Source: Rhynchopus euleeides (lineage: Eukaryota; Euglenozoa; Diplonemea; Diplonemida; Diplonemidae). From it: DNA of 64,000 nt. This document shows, in pieces, positions 8,879 to 16,553 of this stretch. The DNA is taken from positions 1,674,001 to 1,738,000 of the forward strand of contig OY723298.1 in the NCBI GenBank assembly GCA_963210315.1, read 5' to 3'. Below the pieces are notes generated by a model. That model saw only the letters and a list, made by a program, of their open reading frames with translations, was not told the DNA's origin and searched no databases. Numbering within the stretch: position 1 is the first letter of the stretch; each line of letters starts with the position of its first letter. A program made the position numbers and the translations under genes.

Positions 8879-10642
8879 GTTGAAGAGGGGCTCTTCACAC
8901 AGGCGTTTCTGCACCGGCTCCGCCGGGGCCATGTGCTTCGTGCGGAGGGTTGTAGTCCGAGTCGGGGTGAGTGTCCGGCTTTTCTTCTTAGGAGTCAGCC
9001 CCGTGCGTGTCCGGGGCTTCGGGGAGGCGGACTTCGGGGGTGGGCCCTTGGTCCCCCGGTCTGGGGTGGTGGAGGCCGGGTCGGCCTTTCGAGGAAGGGG
9101 GTTGGTGCCCGGCTTGGTCTGCTTCTTCGGCTTAGATTGCGGCTTCGTTGCCGCCTCCAGGTGCTGCAGGCGAGCCTGCATCGCTCGCAGGGCGGCCGTG
9201 AACTGGCTCTCCTGGTTCACGGCCCGCTCCTCTGCCGCGGTGGCCCGCCGCTCTGCCTCGGCGGCACGCCGCTCTGCCTGCTCGAGGAGGGCTTGCACCC
9301 TGGCGAGGTTGGCGGTGGCGGTGGCTGCTGCGGCGGCGGTGGCGGCGGCGGCGGGGTCGGTGGTCGTGGTGGCGTGGGGCGTTGGGGCGTTGTCCTTCAT
9401 CTCAGCGTCGATTTTGGACTTCTTCTTTTTGCTCTTGTTGCTCTTCGTCTTCTTTGTCGCCTTGTTCGCCAGCTCACTCCCCGGCACTCCCTGCGGCTGC
9501 TCCGGGGCTGCGGGAGGTGGGGTCGGCTTCGGCGGGGGCTTGGTGCGCTTTGCCCTCCGTCGGCGGGGGAAGAGCCCCAGGTCCTCGGGCTCGCGGTACC
9601 GCCGCAACACCAGGTAGGTGTTGCTGTCGACGCAGTACGCGCCGAGTTTTTGGGGGGCGGTGGGGGCGCGCAGCAGCACTGCTCGCCCGTTCGGTTCCCT
9701 GGCTGACGCCAGGATGTGGGCCTGCCAGCCTATTTCCTCTAGCAGGTCCCTGGTGCAGCGGGCGGTGTACTGTGTGGGCAGCCCTTCCAGTACATATTTC
9801 CCCTGCAGGGGGGTTGCAGCTTCGTCACCGACGACTGCTGCCGTGGCACAGTGCCCGGCGGTGTTCGGCACTGCGATGCCGAGGCCGCCCTTCACCAGGA
9901 CGACCCTTCCGCTCAGCCGGCCCGCCTTCTCCTGTGCCTGCTGGATGGTGGCGTCGAGCGGCAGGCGCACGACTGTGTCGGGGTGTGTGGTGGTGTGGAA
10001 ATGGGGGCGGCAGAAGATGTCGCTCTCGCCGCTCGCACGCAGCAGGTCCTTGACCTGTCGACTGTCCACACCCACCTTGAAGCGGCGGGCCCAGGTGGTG
10101 CCGGTCATCGCGATGACCGCGTCCGGCTCCGCGCCGTGGGCCCGCAGCCAGGTGCGGATGTGTGTGTGTGTGAGGGGGGTGGCTGGCGGTGCTTCCATCA
10201 CCACCCACTCCCGGGTGCCCTTGGGGGCTTTCAGGCCCGGGCTGCTGCTAGCCCCGTAGTGTACGGGGTCACTGTGGAGCTGCAGCAGGTGCCGCCGCAG
10301 CCCCCGGGTCTCGCCGTCGCGCTCGACCAGGAGGGAGAGGACACGGCTGCGCCCCTTCCCCCCCTCCGTCGCCTCGACGGTCAGGATTGCCGCCGGTCCC
10401 GGCGGCGGGTGCTCCCTGCACCTCGCGATCAGGCGCTGTGCGTCGCCTTTGGCGCACAGCATAATGCCGCCCTTGGCGGCCAGCTCGTCTGTTGAGTGCC
10501 TGACGTCGGCACTCCACTCCTTCTCCCGCAACACCCATCGCTGCTTCCTCCCTGCAGCTTCGCTCGGCGCCGGCTTAGCCGACGCCTCCCCAGGGAACCC
10601 CGTCGTGGAGGGGTGCAGGGGGACAGAGGCAGCGTGGGACAT
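8876..10642 (-). CDS. LINE1 ORF1: Gag-like RNA-binding protein
   Basis: 588 residues from ATG at 10642 to TGA at 8878-8876. The N-terminal 350 residues show no domain recognisable by eye. A basic stretch follows (RRRRAKRTK, then KKKKSK), then an Ala/Thr run and a heptad-like coiled coil (about 455-510, LLEQAERRAAEAERR onward). The C-terminal 80 residues are Lys/Pro/Thr-rich. A coiled coil plus basic regions fits a LINE ORF1 chaperone that packages its own RNA. It is in the same frame as ORF2 and separated from it only by the single UGA. It ends EEPLFN. Confidence 0.8.
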   Translation of the reverse strand: MSHAASVPLHPSTTGFPGEASAKPAPSEAAGRKQRWVLREKEWSADVRHSTDELAAKGGIMLCAKGDAQRLIARCREHPPPGPAAILTVEATEGGKGRSRVLSLLVERDGETRGLRRHLLQLHSDPVHYGASSSPGLKAPKGTREWVVMEAPPATPLTHTHIRTWLRAHGAEPDAVIAMTGTTWARRFKVGVDSRQVKDLLRASGESDIFCRPHFHTTTHPDTVVRLPLDATIQQAQEKAGRLSGRVVLVKGGLGIAVPNTAGHCATAAVVGDEAATPLQGKYVLEGLPTQYTARCTRDLLEEIGWQAHILASAREPNGRAVLLRAPTAPQKLGAYCVDSNTYLVLRRYREPEDLGLFPRRRRAKRTKPPPKPTPPPAAPEQPQGVPGSELANKATKKTKSNKSKKKKSKIDAEMKDNAPTPHATTTTDPAAAATAAAAATATANLARVQALLEQAERRAAEAERRATAAEERAVNQESQFTAALRAMQARLQHLEAATKPQSKPKKQTKPGTNPLPRKADPASTTPDRGTKGPPPKSASPKPRTRTGLTPKKKSRTLTPTRTTTLRTKHMAPAEPVQKRLCEEPLFN

Positions 10643-10912
10643 TGTGTGTGTGATGTGTCAGTTGTGTTCCCCTGGTGACGAGAGTGGGGTTTTTACTCTA
10701 CCGAGGGTATCCCGAGAGAATGTCACCCCCTCGAGGGCCCAGGGCCGAGGGGGGGTGACATTCTTCCCATCCGCGACACAGGGCAACCGTTGAAGAATGT
10801 CACCCCCCAAGCGGAGGCCGAGGGTGACATTCTCTACGGTCACCCAGGGGGTGACATTTTCTCGGGGTACCCTAGGTACCACCTCTACCATCCCAGCGCA
10901 GACTCCGAAGAC
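10643..10912 (-). promoter_or_regulatory. LINE1 5' region with repeated GAATGTCACCC motif
   Basis: Upstream of the ORF1 start, the motif GAATGTCACCC or its complement occurs five times, near 10719, 10756, 10793, 10826 and 10848, in alternating orientation. Neighbouring copies can therefore form hairpins. The position fits the 5' UTR or internal promoter of the LINE. The exact 5' end of the LINE was not determined. Confidence 0.45.
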
Positions 10913-10955
10913 AAGTAAAAAATGGCTGGCGGCAGTGATACCGTACCCGGTACCG

Positions 10956-11375
10956 GGGGGGAGGCCCCCCTGGTACCCCCAAAATGGTGGTTTTCAGTTT
11001 CGCGGAATTTGCATTTCCGGCGTTTTTCCGAACCGTGGTGGGGTCATTTGCCAGGAGCACCAGCGTAACGCCAGCGACGCCCGGAGGAGACCCCTCTCAG
11101 AAGACGTCAAAACCAGCTGCCAAACCAGCCAGGCAATGCAGGATTGTTGCGACCCCCTGACCCAGCGAGACGGAGATGACGAGGATCGTGGATGCCTGGG
11201 CAGATTTTGTACTGGCTGCCGGCCCCCCCTCTCCATCATTGAGGATGAACATTTCCTCAAGGCCGTCGGGGTGACACGCCCCAGCATGGATGTCAAGCAG
11301 CTGCCGAGCAGGCACCAACTCGGGGGTAAGCTTCTCGATGAGAAGTATGACGCGGTCATGAACGAAGACCTGTGA
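10956..11375 (+). pseudogene. hAT-family transposase fragment
   Basis: The frame ending in TGA at 11375 contains, in its last 60 codons, PPLSIIEDEHF followed by LPSR and LLDEKYDAV. This resembles the conserved N-terminal third of BED/DUF659-type hAT transposases (pattern: PF, S, V/I, D/E, F, then PSR, then LLD, Y). The catalytic DDE/RNase H part and the hATC dimerisation region are missing; only 200 bp remain before the right terminal repeat. The upstream limit is uncertain. It belongs with the hAT ends at 4419 and 11585. Confidence 0.5.
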
Positions 11376-11469
11376 AAGTTGAACAAATCGGACAGCCGCG
11401 TCCCTCCCTGGCCCCCCTCCCCTCCCGCAAACCAGCTCGGTGCACGTAACGTGTTTACCCCCTGCAGCT

Positions 11470-11575
11470 TCCTACTGGGTTTTTACTCGGTTTAAACCGA
11501 GTTTAAACCCGGTTTTAGGGTTTAAACCCGGTTTTTTGGGTTTTTTGGGGTTTTTATTCTGGGACCCGGGTTTTT
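11470..11575. repeat. subterminal GGTTTAAACC-rich block, right
   Basis: Repeated CGGTTTAAACC, GTTTAAACCC and GGGTTTTTT units ending at the right terminal inverted repeat, mirroring 4427-4525. It contains one TTTAGGG-like unit but no telomeric array. Confidence 0.6.
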
Positions 11576-11585
11576 AACAACACTG

Positions 11586-11593
11586 GGGGGGGC
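11586..11593. repeat. right 8-bp target-site duplication of the hAT element
   Basis: GGGGGGGC, identical to 4411-4418, directly outside the terminal CACTG. Confidence 0.6.
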
Positions 11594-11903
11594 GGGGTGG
11601 GTGGGTGTGGGCTATTTTTGATTCTAAGATGTGGCCATCACTGCCGCACCAACCCATACGCATGCACTCCCGGAACCCAGTAACGCAAGAAGGAGAAGAA
11701 GAAGGGTATGATGCGAAGCGGAACCCGGAACAGTGTACACCACGCAGTTGTACCCCCCCCCCCCCCCCCCTTCTCCCCCAATCCCAAATCATCACTGCCG
11801 CTTTTCACTTGGCACCTAAATGCATGATTCATCTGGTGTATGTGTCCCCCACCACATCACCCACCACACAGGCTACACGAACCCCCTCGCAGCGCAGCAG
11901 GCA

Positions 11904-12467
11904 ATGTGCAAGGGGCAGAAGATGGCGCAGGTGGCGGGAGTGCTGCTCTCTACGGAGCTGGAGGACCGCCCCCGCGGCGGGACCGTCACCTACCAGTGCC
12001 CGGTGGGGCTGCGCGAGCTGTGCCTGGGTGGGGTGCTCCACAAGAAGTTCTCCCGCCGCCGGTTCCAGGAGGATGGGATGCTGCAGGAGGAGACGGTTGT
12101 GCTGGACTTGGTCATCAAGCCCGGGCACAAGACAGGGACCAAGCTGGTGTTCCGAGGCGAGGGTGACGAGTCGCACTCCTTCGCACCGGGGGACGTCGTG
12201 TTCGTCCTGAAGGAGAAGCTCCACCCGACGCTGAGCCGCGTCAGCCCCGGCGCCTGCCACCTGAGCTTCAAGCCACAGCTGTTCCCGCACAGCGAAACGT
12301 ATACGCTGGATCTGGCACTGCCTGACGGGAGCACCCTCCCGCTTACCCTGATCCCAGGTGTGACCAACAGCATCTACATCGAGAACAGAGGAATGCCTGT
12401 GGTGAAGAAGGGCGAGATCATCGGGTACGGTGACCTCGTGGTCACCCCCCAGTGGAAGGGTGTCTGA
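11904..12467 (+). CDS. J-domain-less DnaJ C-terminal domain protein
   Basis: 187 residues consisting only of the two substrate-binding beta-sandwich domains of a class B Hsp40. VIKPGHKTGTKLVFRGEGDE and the terminal YGDLVVTPQW align with the DnaJ at 1760-2791. No J domain, HPD or Gly/Phe linker is present upstream in this frame. The ATG at 11904 was chosen because an ACAG acceptor-like site lies at about 11866-11869; an in-frame ATG at 11820 would add 28 low-complexity residues, and ATG 11922 is another option. It ends in TGA. It is either a truncated tandem duplicate or a co-chaperone that holds clients or dimerises with a J protein without stimulating Hsp70 itself. An upstream J-domain exon displaced by the transposon cannot be excluded. 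Confidence 0.72.
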   Translation: MCKGQKMAQVAGVLLSTELEDRPRGGTVTYQCPVGLRELCLGGVLHKKFSRRRFQEDGMLQEETVVLDLVIKPGHKTGTKLVFRGEGDESHSFAPGDVVFVLKEKLHPTLSRVSPGACHLSFKPQLFPHSETYTLDLALPDGSTLPLTLIPGVTNSIYIENRGMPVVKKGEIIGYGDLVVTPQWKGV

Positions 12468-13128
12468 CACGCGGAAACTCGGAGTGGAGAGGAAGGGGGT
12501 GGGGAGGGGGAGGTGTTGTGATTTCGCAAACCCGCTTCCACCTTTCTCACCCGTCCATCCTGTTTCCTTCTCCGAGCCGTGGGGCAGCCTGCTGGGCTAG
12601 ATGAGTTTTATGAGTTCGAACATAAAAAATCGCGACGCACGCACAGTACAACAGTAGTTATTGTTTGTTTTCCCCCCCAAGTTTTGTTGTTCTTCACACG
12701 CCTTCCCCTCTCCGCCCTTGCTTTGTTGTTCCGAAGGAGTCCCACGGGGTGGCGCGGGAGTCGCACATTGCCGTGTATTTCCCGAAACATAGCCCACTCC
12801 CGGTGGGGCACAGTTTAAACTGGGCCCACCAGGCGCTGTGAGGGAGTCAAGAAAAAACACACAGCCACCTGCCCAGACTCACCCTCCCCCCATCGCGGGG
12901 GGGGGGCACAGGAGGGTCGCTTCACATCCTGTGTCTTCGCTTGTCCACTCTCTCACCCTGGCCTCTCCTTCGAAGCGTGCTCCCTATAGGTAGGGAGGGG
13001 AGGGGGATGATTGATTCTTCCGACGAAGCAACGCCGCTTACCCTCTCTCAAAGTTTAACGCCTCAAAATTCAACCCAGCAGCGTTGCCTTCTGCGCGCTA
13101 TCAAGGTGGTTATTTCTTTGGCGGTGCA
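12468..13128. other. intergenic, no gene seen
   Basis: T- and C-rich spacer with a short G run near 12900. No domain-bearing reading frame. Confidence 0.35.
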
Positions 13129-13130
13129 TA

Positions 13131-13515
13131 CCGTATTCGGAAAAATACTGGAACGGAATAATGTTCCAAGTTCCGGCCGAGACCCCATCTGTTCCAGTTA
13201 TTTTCCGTTCCAGAATTGTTTTGGGGGGTCTGCGCGGACTTGGCCGTTTTCTGAGAGTCGGGTACTTTCCCAAGGGTATGTTGGGCCCACCATCCTCCAC
13301 CATGGCATGGGGTGGGGTGAGGTGGGATTTCGGACATGTGCCCCAAAAACTGACAAGTACCCGTCAATTTTCCCCATATTCTAATTCTGGAACGGAAAAA
13401 TACTGGAACGGAATAATGTTCCAAGTTTCGAAAATCCGGGTTTGTTCCAGTTATTTTCCGTTCCAGAAAAAATCCGTTCCAGCATTTTTCCGTTCCAGTA
13501 TTTTTCCGAATACGG
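13131..13515. mobile_element. MITE with TACCGTATTCGG inverted ends
   Basis: About 385 bp bounded by an inverted repeat of about 28 bp beginning CCGTATTCGGAAAAATAC, flanked by TA on both sides (13129-13130 and 13516-13517). The interior carries repeated GGAACGGAA and TTCCGTTCCAG units in both orientations, and no ORF. TA target sites and TIRs fit a Tc1/mariner-type non-autonomous element. It shares its outer TACCGTAT bases with the element at 15639-15951. Confidence 0.75.
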
Positions 13516-13624
13516 TATATTCTTGATGCACCGGAGGAGAGTGGTGTTTTTGTTATATTTTTTTGGCTTCGGTCGTTTATTCCACACACTCAAACCCTCC
13601 CTCCCTCCCTCCAACCTTTATCAA

Positions 13625-13813
13625 GGGCGCAGACTCGGTGGCAACACGGCCCTCGCCTTCTCAGGGGGGTTGCGGCCTGTTCACCGTGTGCACTTTTTAC
13701 CGACACTTTTCTCTCCTGCTGTGGATCAGTAGAAAAATTGCCTTCGTCTCATGGCTTTTTGCGATCTGCCCAACATGGCGCGCGTGTATTGTAGGAGGCT
13801 ATCTGGGGGGGAC
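13625..13813 (+). repeat. dispersed repeat R1, copy 1
   Basis: About 190 bp starting GCGCAGACTCGGTGGCAACA, nearly identical to 19334-19520. Copy 2 is fused directly to a broken topoisomerase exon, so R1 probably inserted or recombined there. No coding capacity recognised. Confidence 0.8.
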
Positions 13814-14306
13814 GGGAGGGCACAGTTGCACACGCGCTGTGCATCCAACCGGAGAAATTGAGGGGTCTCTCCCAGTGCGTTTTCACAAGCATAAGCCATA
13901 CAAGTGTCGAGGAGTCTGCAGCTGTTGGGCAGTGGGCTGTCCCACCCTCCAAAAACAAGGGTTCAAACGAAACAGAGTGCCGCCCCCCAAAACGAAACAC
14001 AGTGCTTCCCCGCCCCGCCCTGGCAGCACAGGCAAGCAATTGTGACAATAGAACCCGTGGTGCAGTGATGCCGTCATGGCACCGCCTCCTCCCCCCGATA
14101 TTTGGCCTCTGGAGGTCACCCCAAAATACCGAATTTACCGTTTTTACCGTTTTTACCGCTAGTTTACCGCTGGGCCTTTGTCACAAAACCGGTTTTTTTA
14201 CCGGTAACCGGACATGGGACACGCGGGACAGGCGAACCGGTAGGTGGCACCGGTTTTTTTGTGTCTTGTCAAAACTTTTTTGGCGGTTTTCTGGTGACCG
14301 TCTATA

Positions 14307-14376
14307 GGGGGACCCTTTTCAAAAATTTTTCCGGGGTGGGCCTATTTTGCATATTTGAGCCCGATTTCAAAGGAAT
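14307..14376 (+). repeat. dispersed repeat R2 (GGGGACCTTTTC type), copy 1
   Basis: Begins with a G run, then ACCCTTTTCAAAAATTTTT, then GGGGTGGGCCTATTTTG, then GAGCCCGATTTCAAAGGAA. The same order of short motifs occurs at 36472-36794 (interrupted), 39080-39215 and 61068-61160. Confidence 0.65.
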
Positions 14377-15638
14377 TGGTCGGTCGTCGGCTGCGGCCAA
14401 AGGGCGTGCGGTAGCCGACGCCCTTTTGTGCTCGCCTCCTCCCTCCGACACCTCGTCGATCTCTTTCCTGCTTGGTCGGTACCGAAGACGTCTCGACGCC
14501 CTGACTTCCCGGTTTGGAGAGGGCTGCGTGAGGGTTGCGAACGTGCGTGCCTGGGGGGGCACCCGTCATTGAGTGAGGGCGTAGGGCGCAGCAGCCGTGG
14601 CAACGCGGAGCAATGTGTCCCTTCAGCGCCACCGCGAAACCTCCCGTTGGTGGCCGTCGGCCACCAACGGGATGTTTCGCGGGATTACTGCTGCAGACGA
14701 ACGACCAATGGCGGCGGATCCACATACTGACCGGAGTCGACACGTGGGCCCCCCGTGGTACCCAGCGTGCCGCCGTCAGTCTCCTCGCGGTCGACTTCAC
14801 CTTGGCGAAGCGGAGGTGTGCCGCTCACAGGTGCCACCATCGCATGCCGCGTCGTGGTGGATGGTGGAGCGTTGCAGTGCAGTGCTCCTCAACTTTGTGT
14901 CACGCTTCCTACACCTGCGTGTGGACAAGGGCTGTGCTCACTTCTCGCAGCATCTAGCTGGCGGTGGGTGGCACGTGCTGGAGCTGCCCGACTTCCAGGT
15001 TGATCTGGTGCAGACCTGAGGATGGCGTGGCTGGCGCAGGGAGGTACAGCGGGACGCCCGGACCGGCACTCCTGAGGCCGTCTGCCATGTCCTCCCCCCG
15101 CGCGCCCGGGCGGTGCCTCCGCTTGCTGTCGAGCGACCGAGTCTCTGGGGTACGGCTTCAAAAGTAGACCGTGTCTGGCACCAACGACCTGTGTCCGTGC
15201 GTTGCTGACCGTGCACTGCTCTCGTTTCGAGTTCCTATCAGCAGCACCAAGTCGTACATCGCCGTACTGGGCTGTGCCAGTCCCCTAACCCCGTCCCCGT
15301 GTCGCAGGGGGCAGTGGGTGACCACGGGGTGGATTCCCTAACACCCCACCCGCGAGGCCGGGTACAGGAAGCGTCCCCAAAAATTCTGGAATTTGAAAAA
15401 TGAGCTCACTTTGCTAAACTGGACCCAACTCCCCACACTCTTTTTTTTGGTCATTTTCCCCGATTTTACCGGTTTGTCCCCGGATGTCCCCCCGTGTCCC
15501 CGCGTGTCTTAAGGTGACCTCCTCTGGTTTGAACACCGTTCTTTAATCTCACGTGGGGTGCAGCCACCCACCCCCACCGCCCAACTGGCAGCGAGGCAGT
15601 GCAGATTATGTAAAATCCCGAAGTGATTTTTTATGATA
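14377..15638. other. unassigned repeat-rich interval
   Basis: About 1.26 kb apart from the hairpin at 14643. Open frames overlap on both strands without recognisable motifs. No gene can be supported. Confidence 0.35.
14643..14673. repeat. perfect 13-bp hairpin palindrome
   Basis: CCCGTTGGTGGCC and its complement separated by 3 nt. It lies in otherwise unassigned DNA between R2 copy 1 and the second MITE and could act as a terminator or cruciform. No function is assigned. Confidence 0.6.
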
Positions 15639-15951
15639 CCGTATACGTAAATATTATGGAACGTAAATATTATGGAACGGGCCCATTTTTGGCCGGTCCG
15701 TTCCATAATATTTACGTTCCATAATATTTACAGGGCCAGTTGGGGACTCGGTGGTGAGGACGGCTTGCGTCAGGAATCGCGCGAAAAGTGCACGAGTAGG
15801 TCCCGTCAGGGACTCTGTATGCCGTCCGATCACCTGGTCCAAGTCCCCGAGTCGCAGAAAGCCCTGTAAATATTATGGAACGAAAAAAATCTGGAACGCC
15901 AACCCACCAGCGTTCCAAAACATTTACGTTCCAAAATATTTACGTATACGG
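15639..15951. mobile_element. MITE with TACCGTATACG inverted ends
   Basis: About 313 bp with terminal inverted repeats beginning CCGTATACGTAAATATT and TA on each side (15637-15638, 15952-15953). Internal TAAATATTATGGAACG units occur several times in both orientations, so the element is nearly a nested palindrome. No ORF. The shared TACCGTAT end suggests the same transposase family as 13131-13515. Confidence 0.75.
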
Positions 15952-16036
15952 TATTATGCCCCCCGCAGCACGCTTTGTTGTTGTTTTCTCGACCTCAGCA
16001 AACCTGAACTCCCCGCCCCCCTCTCTCCCCCCCCAC

Positions 16037-16500
16037 TCCCCACACCAACCCAAGTGAAGTTGTGATTCGTTGTGGTTTTGCTTGATTCTTTTCCTACCGC
16101 CACGTCTCCCTCTCTCTCCCTCTAGCTCCCCGAACCCCCATACCCAGGTGACGGCTGCAATACAGTATCCGCAAGAAATATGGACCCTCGAGACGGGGGG
16201 CAGTACATCGCGCAGCACTGCAACCAGGAAACACGTGCCCTCCCCCCCACTCCTCATCCTCCTCGACCCTCGCCCCCGCTCCTGGCAGGCCCTGCCGTTG
16301 CCTTATCTATCTGTTTCGTTGCTCAGAAGTTGTTCACACATAACAAGAAGCTTGTCACAGTGAAAACGATGGTTGGCAGCGCCTTGGGTGACAAGCACAA
16401 CCGACCGTGCCTCGTTCTATGACTGTGCGCACATTCGCACCAACCTTCATCAGGTAAAACACGTGTGGTTTTGTTCACCCGGGTTTGGCGCACAAACAAA
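16037..16500 (+). repeat. repeat block upstream of the broken topoisomerase copy
   Basis: Contains segments found again upstream of the intact topoisomerase gene: AACCCAAGTGAAGTTGTGAT (also near 19566), and the stretch from ATCCGCAAGAAATATGGACC through CTCGAGACGGGG (also 19690-20000). It also holds a 150-bp segment (16350-16500) that recurs at 40285-40430. It shows that the two topoisomerase copies were duplicated together with their upstream DNA. Confidence 0.7.
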
Positions 16501-16553
16501 GTTGGCCTAGCACACCTACCACAGGGACAGCCTTGTGGGCACACCCACACGCA

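Larger units (their letters stand above)
4419..11585. mobile_element. hAT-type DNA transposon (7.2 kb) containing a LINE
   Basis: The ends are an 11-bp inverted repeat, CAGTGTTGTTA at 4419-4429 and TAACAACACTG at 11575-11585, starting with the CAGTG typical of hAT elements. They are flanked by an identical 8-bp direct repeat GGGGGGGC (4411-4418 and 11586-11593), the target-site duplication length of the hAT superfamily. Subterminal GGTTTAAACC-rich blocks lie inside both ends. A fragment of a hAT-like transposase remains near the right end. Most of the interior is LINE1 on the minus strand. The G-rich target duplication is low complexity, so the ends rest on the TIR and TSD together. Confidence 0.72.

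Noticed and set aside
11505..11520. Telomeric repeat (TTTAGGG-like) near 11510
   Set aside because: A single unit inside the GGTTTAAACC subterminal block; no array.
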